From Cristatella mucedo (lineage: Eukaryota; Bryozoa; Phylactolaemata; Cristatellidae), in the NCBI GenBank assembly GCA_009760855.2, contig WPIO01000066.1:1014501-1078500 (forward strand): DNA of 64,000 nt. The letters run 5' to 3'. The position numbers were made by a program, and so were the translations under genes. Numbering within the stretch: position 1 is the first letter of the stretch; each line of letters opens with the position of its first letter. Shown in pieces: positions 58,194 to 64,000 of this stretch. The notes beneath the pieces are model-generated. The model was given only the letters and a program-made list of their open reading frames with translations. It made no database searches and was not told the origin of the DNA.

Positions 58194-58609
58194 TCAAAGA
58201 GGCTTTTGTTTTCTAGAAGCCATCAAAGTACCAATGTGCTCCGTTTCGTAGGTGATGACCTCGAGCTTGCCAGCGAATGCGACGCGACCAAATGACACTG
58301 CTGGTTTGCAGCCTAGCTGGGGCACTTCGGCCGGCGTCGTTGCTGGCAACTCGGCAACAGTCACAGGGGCTAATGGCTTCAGCAGTCCTGCAGCCTCCGA
58401 TTCGGACTCATCTTGAGCTCTGCTCTCCTCTTCGGACACATCCGGTGAAACTCTAACGTCGGGCTCCCTAGGTGCACGCTTAGGCCTGTAGTGAGAGTAT
58501 TTCCTCTTCTGAATGTGCAGATTGGCCGATATGTGCAGGTATGAAGTTGCCACCAAAGCACCGACGGGCAAAGCCACAGCAGCCGCCAAAGCCAGCCAGA
58601 TCGTGAAGG
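58194..58609 (-). CDS. Last exon of a single-pass membrane receptor (paralogue 2)
   Basis: Seen: the minus-strand frame enters in phase 1 after the acceptor TAGCTACATGTCAG (the paralogue-1 acceptor also contains CATGTCAG) and runs about 137 codons. It starts SAFTIWLALAAAVALPVGAL and VATSYLHI, a single membrane span, then the basic stop-transfer KRKYSHYRPKRAPRE, an acidic Ser/Glu segment (SEEESRAQDESESE), a Pro/Ala/Thr segment, and a C-terminus with GKLEVITYETEHIGT. The L-P-x-G-x-L span core and the K-L...E-H-x-G end align with 4,381-4,763. The frame continues upstream of the acceptor to 58,652, but that part is probably intron. ITYETE is not an ITIM, since +3 is Glu. Inferred: type I surface receptor whose extracellular exons lie upstream, above 58.7 kb, possibly displaced by the LINE-A nest. 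A candidate poly(A) signal is at 58,116. Confidence 0.62.
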
Positions 58610-58639
58610 CTGACATGTAGCTAACAGATTTACCTATCG

Positions 58640-59230
58640 AAAAATATATCAAGCTGTAATTTTAGCATGCCTATCAATTCTTAACCCGAATCGTTCGCAA
58701 AAGAGAGGAAACCACATCTTATTAAAGATGAACACCCTAGTCAATTTAGTCAAAGCTCTTTGATAACATTGCGTTTATAAGAGGCTTACTTTAGTGTTCA
58801 CTATTTTCACCAGAAATCTTTCAGGTTGGGAGAACTCAAATTGGTCTGCCTCAATCGTAGTTATTTTTTTTTAGAAAACATTAATTGTACTCCAAGTTTG
58901 TTTCAAGCGAATACGCCATGTTTGCAGCACGAATACTCTCTCGCGCCAAATTGAGAAATTCAGCCAATCAATTTTTGTTGCTAGAGGTCTACCTGAAGGG
59001 ATAACAAACACATTTTAACCTCTGTGTTGCAATAAAAATTAGAAAAATAATAGCAATAATATAAATATGAATACGTTTCATGTAGCCCCTTCAGAGATCT
59101 CATGAGAACTTTCTAAAAACGTGTGAGTAAATATATGCTTTAATCCAAATAAACTTACTGCTGTCTACACGAGTGGAATGAAATGTTTAGATCGGTAGTG
59201 CTCAGCCACATTCGATCAAAGGCACCGTAC
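58640..59230. other. Upstream flank/intron of paralogue 2
   Basis: No extracellular exon could be recognised. AT-rich sequence up to the LINE-A nest. Confidence 0.35.
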
Positions 59231-59748
59231 ATGTTGGATAATATTACTAATAAGACACTTGATACATCGCCCTCAGAAAATTTAATCTCTTTCTAAGCTT
59301 GCTTTACTTCTGCTGCAAAATTATTGCGATTGAATGGTTAGTGGTAGCATGCTCAACACTCAGCCAGAATAACGTGGTTGGGTTTAGGTGTGACATACAC
59401 ATGGCCAGCTTGCAAGTATGGTTAGTAACAGCATGTACAGTGTCAGCACGCTTAAGCACATAGAAGTAGGATCACATGAACCCAGGAAATGATGTGATAA
59501 ATAGGTGTGTTCTTGGTTTCATTGTAAATATGGTAAAGTCAGGAGGTGTCGAGGAGGAAGTCGGAAGTAGTTTCAGGCTGCAGGAGCATGCGAACTAAAG
59601 GAACAATCTCCAAAGGATTTGAGGTTTGTCCGTGGTAAGCAGTTAGATTCCAAAAGCGGATTGTATGCTGCGCCCTGGTAAAGGAGTATATCTGATAGGT
59701 AGGTTGAAGCCGAAGAAGAAAAGAACCTAAAAGAACCGAGAAAACCTT

Positions 59749-60742
59749 GAAGAAAAGAAAGAAAGAAAAGAAAATACTAAACCATTTAGCAGCCTCTTTT
59801 ATATAGCGACAGAAAAGCCTTTACGGCCATCGCCACTGCTTGTGGCTGTAATAAAGGATCTCCGGCAGCAGTTTTCTAACCCATAATAATAATAATAATA
59901 TTGCACTTGATAAAGCGCCCTCAGAGAACTTAATCTCTTTCTAGGCGCTTTACATTTGCTGCAAAGTGATATGCAATAGAATAGTAAGTAAAATCATGCT
60001 TGAAAAACAAAAAAAATAAATAATATGGTTCGGGGTTATATGCACAGGGTCATCATGCAAATGTGGTTAGTGGCAGCATGCACAGTGTCAGCACGCATAA
60101 GCACACCAATGACGAATCACAGGGACCCACTAAATGCTGTCCTAAATAGGTGTGTTTTTAAGTTTCTTTTAAATTTGGTCAGGTCAGGGGATGTTCTGAC
60201 GCAGGTCGGGAGGGAGTTCCAGGCTTTGGGAGCATACGAGCTAAATGCACGGTCTCCAAAGGATTTAAGGTTTGTACGAGGTATTTCCAGACTGTTGAAT
60301 TCCGAAAAGCGAGTGGTACGATGCTTGGCCTGATGGGGTAGTATATCTGAAAGATAGGCTGGATCCATAGAATGAAGAGACCTAAAAGTGAGCAACAAAA
60401 CCTTGAAGTGAATCCGTTGCTTGACTGGTAGCCAGTGCAGGTCGGCGAGAAGTGGAGTAACGTGGCAACTGCGACGCTCACGACAGACAAGCCTAGCTGC
60501 AGAGTTTTGCACCAGCTGCAATCGCCTGATCGCACATGCTGGTAGGCCAGTAAGCAGTGAGTTGCAGAAGTCGAGACGAGATGTCACGAATGCATGGACC
60601 AGCTTGGACGTGGTATCCTTATCTAAACAAGCCCTAATTTTAGCAATGCTATGAAGCTGAAAATAGGCAGAAACCCATGAACTCAGGACCAAGGTCGTGA
60701 AAGGAACCGCCTTACCTGGTGTTCCATGGCGGCTCACTGACG
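59749..60742 (-). mobile_element. SINE-B split by LINE-A
   Basis: Tail side at 59,749-59,884 (an AAAG-rich run, AGCAGCCTCTTTTATATAGC and the body) and head side at 60,672-60,742 (ACCCATGAACTCAGGACCAA to GGCGGCTCACTG). They join in register when the LINE-A between them is removed. Confidence 0.9.
59885..60671 (-). mobile_element. Young LINE-A insertion inside SINE-B
   Basis: A 787-bp 5'-truncated copy with (ATT)n tail and intact stem-loop, flanked by AACCCAT at 59,878-59,884 and 60,672-60,678. The minus strand is open through the copy (end of a 236-codon frame, 60,827-60,117: AYFQLHSIAKIRACLDKDTT, later SRLDFCNSLLTGLP, to the C-terminus). The N-terminal part of that frame, above 60,671, is SINE-B and older LINE-A sequence. 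Nearly identical to 7,872-8,660. Confidence 0.95.
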
Positions 60743-60947
60743 AAGTCAATGCGTTTCTAGACTGGTAGTCAGTGCAGATCGGTGAGAAGCCGTGTGATGT
60801 GGCGACTGCGAGGCTCACGACAGACAATCTTAACTGCAGCGTTTAGCACCAGCTGCAAGAGCTTGATTATTCAGGTCGTTAGATTAGTACTCACTGACAG
60901 CCTCAAATCAAGAAAAGACGTCAGAAAAGGAGCGACCAGTTTCGATG

Positions 60948-61428
60948 TTATGTATCTCCGTCTGTAACTCCACAAAGTCCTAAAGACTGTGTGGGTGTTA
61001 CACAGGAGAGTTTTGTACAGAGCACTCAGAGCCCAAGTGACTTCCGGTGTGCATTCCTTAGGCAACAGACTTCGTCTCAAGCAACAAAGAGTAAGTGGGA
61101 AGCATGGCAGAGTCAGGAGAGCAGTTGAGGTAGCGAGTAGCACGGAAGTAGATGCTCCCTGCCGCTAAAAAGGATTACCCATAGTTTGCAGCATTAGAGT
61201 AGTTAACGATGTGTAAGAACTGTGGAGGCGAGTTCCACAGTCTATGACCTACAGAGCTAAAGCTGCTGTCACCAACGGTCTTTAAACAGAAGTATGGACC
61301 AGCTAGTTTATTGTCCAGGCAGGACCTGAGGGGGCGAAACGGCTTACACTGGTGTAGCAGTTCAGCTAGGTAGAAAGATGCCAAGCCGTGGCAGGCCTTG
61401 GAGGTCAGTGTAAGAACTTTATTGGGTA
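60948..61428 (-). mobile_element. LINE-B 3' end inserted in LINE-A
   Basis: ATGTTATGTATCTCCGTCTG (tail and 3' end), stem-loop and C-terminal coding region. The minus strand shows broken frames 61,143-60,871 and 61,384-61,175 (YLAELLHQCKPF). LINE-A flanks it on both sides. Confidence 0.88.
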
Positions 61429-61624
61429 TTCATGTGTCAACAAGCCCGAATTTCAGCAAAGTTATGTAGCTGAAAGTAGGTAGACTTGATTGTGAAGCTG
61501 ATGTGGTCATCTAATAAAAGGTCACTTTTGAACGTGACACCTAGATTTTTTTGATGATTAAACAGGTGATATGCCGGAAGAGCCGATTATGAGCTTCAGC
61601 CTCTTAATTTAATTTTCGGAACCA

Positions 61625-64000
61625 TACTTATGATAATAATACTAATAATGCTCTTTATAAAGTGCCTTCAGAGAACTCAATCTCTTTCTATGCCCTCTAC
61701 ATTTGCTGCAAAGGGAAACGAGATTGAACGGCGAGTAATTTCCTGCTTGATAAACGATATGAATGATATGGTTAAGGGTAACATGCTCAGGGTCAGCACG
61801 CATAAGCACATCAAGGACGAATCATAGGGACCAACTAAATGCTGTCCTAAATTGGTGTGTGTTATAAGTCCTTTTAAATGTGGTCAAGTCAAAGGATGTT
61901 CTGACGAAAGTCGGGACGGAGTTCCAAGTTTTAGAGCATACGAACTAAATTCACGGTCTCCAAAAGATTGTGGGTTTGTACGAGGTATTGGTAACTTGTT
62001 AGACTCCGAAAAGCGGCGGTACGATGCTTGGCCTGGTGGGGAATATATCTGAGAGGCAGGCTGGAGCCAAAGAATGAAGTGACCTAAAAGTCAGTTACAG
62101 AAAATTGAAAGTGACCAGTTGCTTGAATTTATAGCTTGTAAAGGTCGAGAGATGTCGCAAGTGATCGTGAGATGTCGCAAGAAATCGTGAGATGTCGCAA
62201 GTGATTTGCTCACGACAGACAAGCCTAGCCGCAGAGTTTTGCATCAGCTGCGAGCACCTGATTGCACGTACTAGTAAGTCAGCAAGAAGTAAGTTACGGA
62301 AGTCAAGCCGGGATATCACAAATGCATGGACCAACTTAGATATGGTATCCTTATCTAAAAAGCCCCGAATTTCAGCAATGTTATGTGTCTGAAAGTAGGC
62401 AGACTTGACTTGGAGCTGATGTGGTCGTCTAAAGAAAGGTGAATTTGGAGTATGTCACCTAGATTTCGAGGTGATTCACCAGGAGATATGCTGGCAGAGC
62501 CAATTTTGAACGTCAGCCTTTCCAATTTAAGAATTACACTGGGTTTGCCTATAACTATTAAGTCAGTTCTGCCATCTTTCATTTTTAGAAAATTTGCTGC
62601 CATCCATGTGCGGATGTCATCAATACCTGCAGCAAGTGTGTTGAGTGAATTCAAAGTGCTCGACGGCTGGGAAGGATTAAGGCAAAGGTACAACTGAGTG
62701 TCATCCGCATAGAAGTGAAAGCCTAGATCGTGCTTGGCAATCACATAAGCAAGAGGGAGAGTATAAACCGTGAAAAGAACCGGATCTAGCAGGGAGCCCT
62801 GAGGTACTCCATATTTAAGAGCTACCTCAGATGACCTTTGTCCATTCACGTCAATTCTCTGGAGTCTCCCACTGAGATAGGACCTGAACCATGGCAGAGC
62901 AGTTCCAGTGATGCCCAGCACGAGATTAGAGGGGCTCTTGAAAAACCTGGCGATCGATAGTATCAAAAGCTGCTGGAAGATTGACCGAAACAAGCAGACG
63001 CACTACCAATATCTGCATTCCTAAGTAGGTCGTTGTACACACTAAGCAATGCTGACTTGGTGGAGTGATTAGCTCTAAATCCAGACTGGAACTTACTAGC
63101 AAGGCTTGAGGTGTCAATAAATGAGTTCAGATAGTTCGCCACGACCCGTTCCAATGCCTTAGATAGGAATGGTAAAAGGGAGAATGGGCTGTAGTTGCTC
63201 AAGTTCTCTTTGGCCACTGTCGCTTTCACGAGAAGTGGCCTGACCACAGCATATTTGAAGCGTGCTGGGACCTGACCTGAGACTACTGACATATTACTGA
63301 TGTTAGTTATGCATTGATGCAGCTGATCAATGCAATGTAAGAGCACGAGAAAGTGAATGGGGTAAAGAGGGCGTGTTGTCTTCCTTGATTTATATATGAA
63401 CTTCAGGACGAGATCACTAGTGACCTGCTTAAATGTGGACGTTGCAGTGCTGCCAGGAATCGGAGGACAACATTCTGGGGGGGGGTTTGTCATTGCAGTA
63501 ATGAACTCCCCGATCTTGTCTATCTTCTGCATAAAGAATCGAGAGAAGCGATCGGCTGGGTCATCACAAGGAGTATCAGGTAAGGAGCTAATCTGGGAGA
63601 GGTTGAGGAGATGGTTTAACATTGAGATCAGCATTTTAGAATTATGCATATGTGATTCAACAATGTTTGTATGGAAGATAGAGTTGGACTTCGCTAAGAT
63701 CGATTGGTACGACCTACACTAGCCTTCATATGCCTGTCGATGGACAGTCAGTCCTGATGTTTTGTATGCTTTTCAAGCTTTCGCTTAGTAGACCTTGCTA
63801 GTTCAATATCTGTGGTAAACCATAGGGCGTCTGGGCGAGAGGGCACAATGCGCTTAGTCAGATGTGCAAACTCTTCGAGCATATCAGCTAGTTTCGTTTT
63901 GAAGCAATCAAGCAATGATGACAGATTGGGATGACAGGGAGGACTGAGCAGCAGAGGCGAAACAGACATTTTTGCACGGACAGCATTGATGTCAAGGGTC
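61625..64000 (-). mobile_element. LINE-A copy running off the window
   Basis: The 3' end is at about 61,625 (AATAATACTAATAATGCTCT and a mutated stem-loop). Minus-strand order toward the 5' side: C-terminus (broken, with a triple CGTGAGATGTCGCAAG duplication at about 62,145-62,200); RT frame 62,993-62,355 with GVPQGSLLDPVLFTVYTLPL, the YADD box at 62,700-62,711 and DIRTWMAANFLKM; frame 63,649-62,963 with DPADRFSRFFMQKIDKIGEF and SLASKFQSGFRANHSTKSAL; frame 63,969-63,748 with ALWFTTDIELARSTKRKLEK, the linker after the endonuclease. The endonuclease itself lies beyond 64,000. Three long overlapping frames make it one of the less decayed copies. Confidence 0.94.

Larger units (their letters stand above)
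59235..61620 (-). mobile_element. Old LINE-A copy, host of a multi-level nest
   Basis: The outer LINE-A opens with TAATAAGACACTTGATACAT and a decayed stem-loop, is interrupted by SINE-B at about 59,749-60,742 (GAAG on both sides) and by LINE-B at 60,948-61,428, and resumes as GTCAACAAGCCCGAATTTCAGC to about 61,620. The C-terminal order (3' UTR, PVKQRI region, VVTSRLDF region, SDLLLDDHI region) is continuous once the insertions are removed. Confidence 0.85.

Noticed and set aside
58194..58609. ITIM in the paralogue-2 tail (ITYETE)
   Set aside because: The +3 residue is Glu, not Leu, Ile or Val. No second tyrosine motif is at ITAM spacing.
60117..60827. 236-codon host gene on the minus strand
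   Set aside because: It reads through young LINE-A, SINE-B and old LINE-A. Target duplications mark the junctions.
62145..62205. CRISPR-like short repeats
   Set aside because: Only three contiguous units without spacers, inside a eukaryotic LINE; simple slippage.

Overview
This is a window of animal nuclear DNA. There are no operons, most of the sequence is decayed retrotransposon, the only convincing host coding pieces are short exons with splice signals, and moderate-GC DNA alternates with AT-rich stretches. The repeats (endonuclease-plus-RT LINEs of the L2/CR1 type, tRNA-derived SINEs) and the receptor exons fit an invertebrate metazoan. I cannot name the species or phylum. All family names below (LINE-A, LINE-B, SINE-A, SINE-B) are labels for this window only.

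Host genes. (1) On the minus strand, 4,381-4,763 and 58,194-58,609 are paralogous last exons. Each has a phase-1 splice acceptor, one membrane span, a diverged cytoplasmic tail and a shared C-terminal motif. A possible signal-peptide exon lies upstream of the first (6,513-6,570). (2) On the plus strand, 17,910-18,195, 19,769-20,184 and 20,290-20,604 are three consecutive exons of an immunoglobulin-superfamily cell-surface protein. The first two domains look V-like and related to each other; the third looks like a C2 set. The Ig exon phases are compatible with the membrane exons. My inference is that the window crosses a cluster of Ig-type receptor genes blown apart by transposons.

Duplicated flank. 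About 2-2.5 kb downstream of each minus-strand membrane exon lies a copy of the same roughly 1.3 kb non-coding duplicon (665-1,910 and 54,500-56,280). Each contains an array of units about 170 bp long. Gene and flank were therefore probably duplicated together before the present transposon insertions, which are not shared.

Mobile DNA. LINE-A copies end in a strong 3' stem-loop plus (ATT)n. LINE-B copies end in a different stem-loop plus (ACATT)n. About 16 LINE-A and 16 LINE-B segments are present, nearly all 5'-truncated and broken by frameshifts. The longest are LINE-A at 21,084-24,850 and 61,625-64,000 (running off the window) and LINE-B at 37,635-40,245. SINE-A (three copies) carries the LINE-A-type 3' stem-loop, which suggests it moves with LINE-A machinery. 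SINE-B (five copies) has clear A and B boxes but a different tail. Insertions nest up to three deep (59.2-61.6 kb), several with readable target-site duplications. A 290-bp inverted repeat encloses a LINE-A endonuclease fragment at 15.5-17.3 kb, and a hAT-like terminus sits at 37,020. The stretches 33.7-37.0 kb and 40.2-42.7 kb are AT-rich and hold nothing I recognise.
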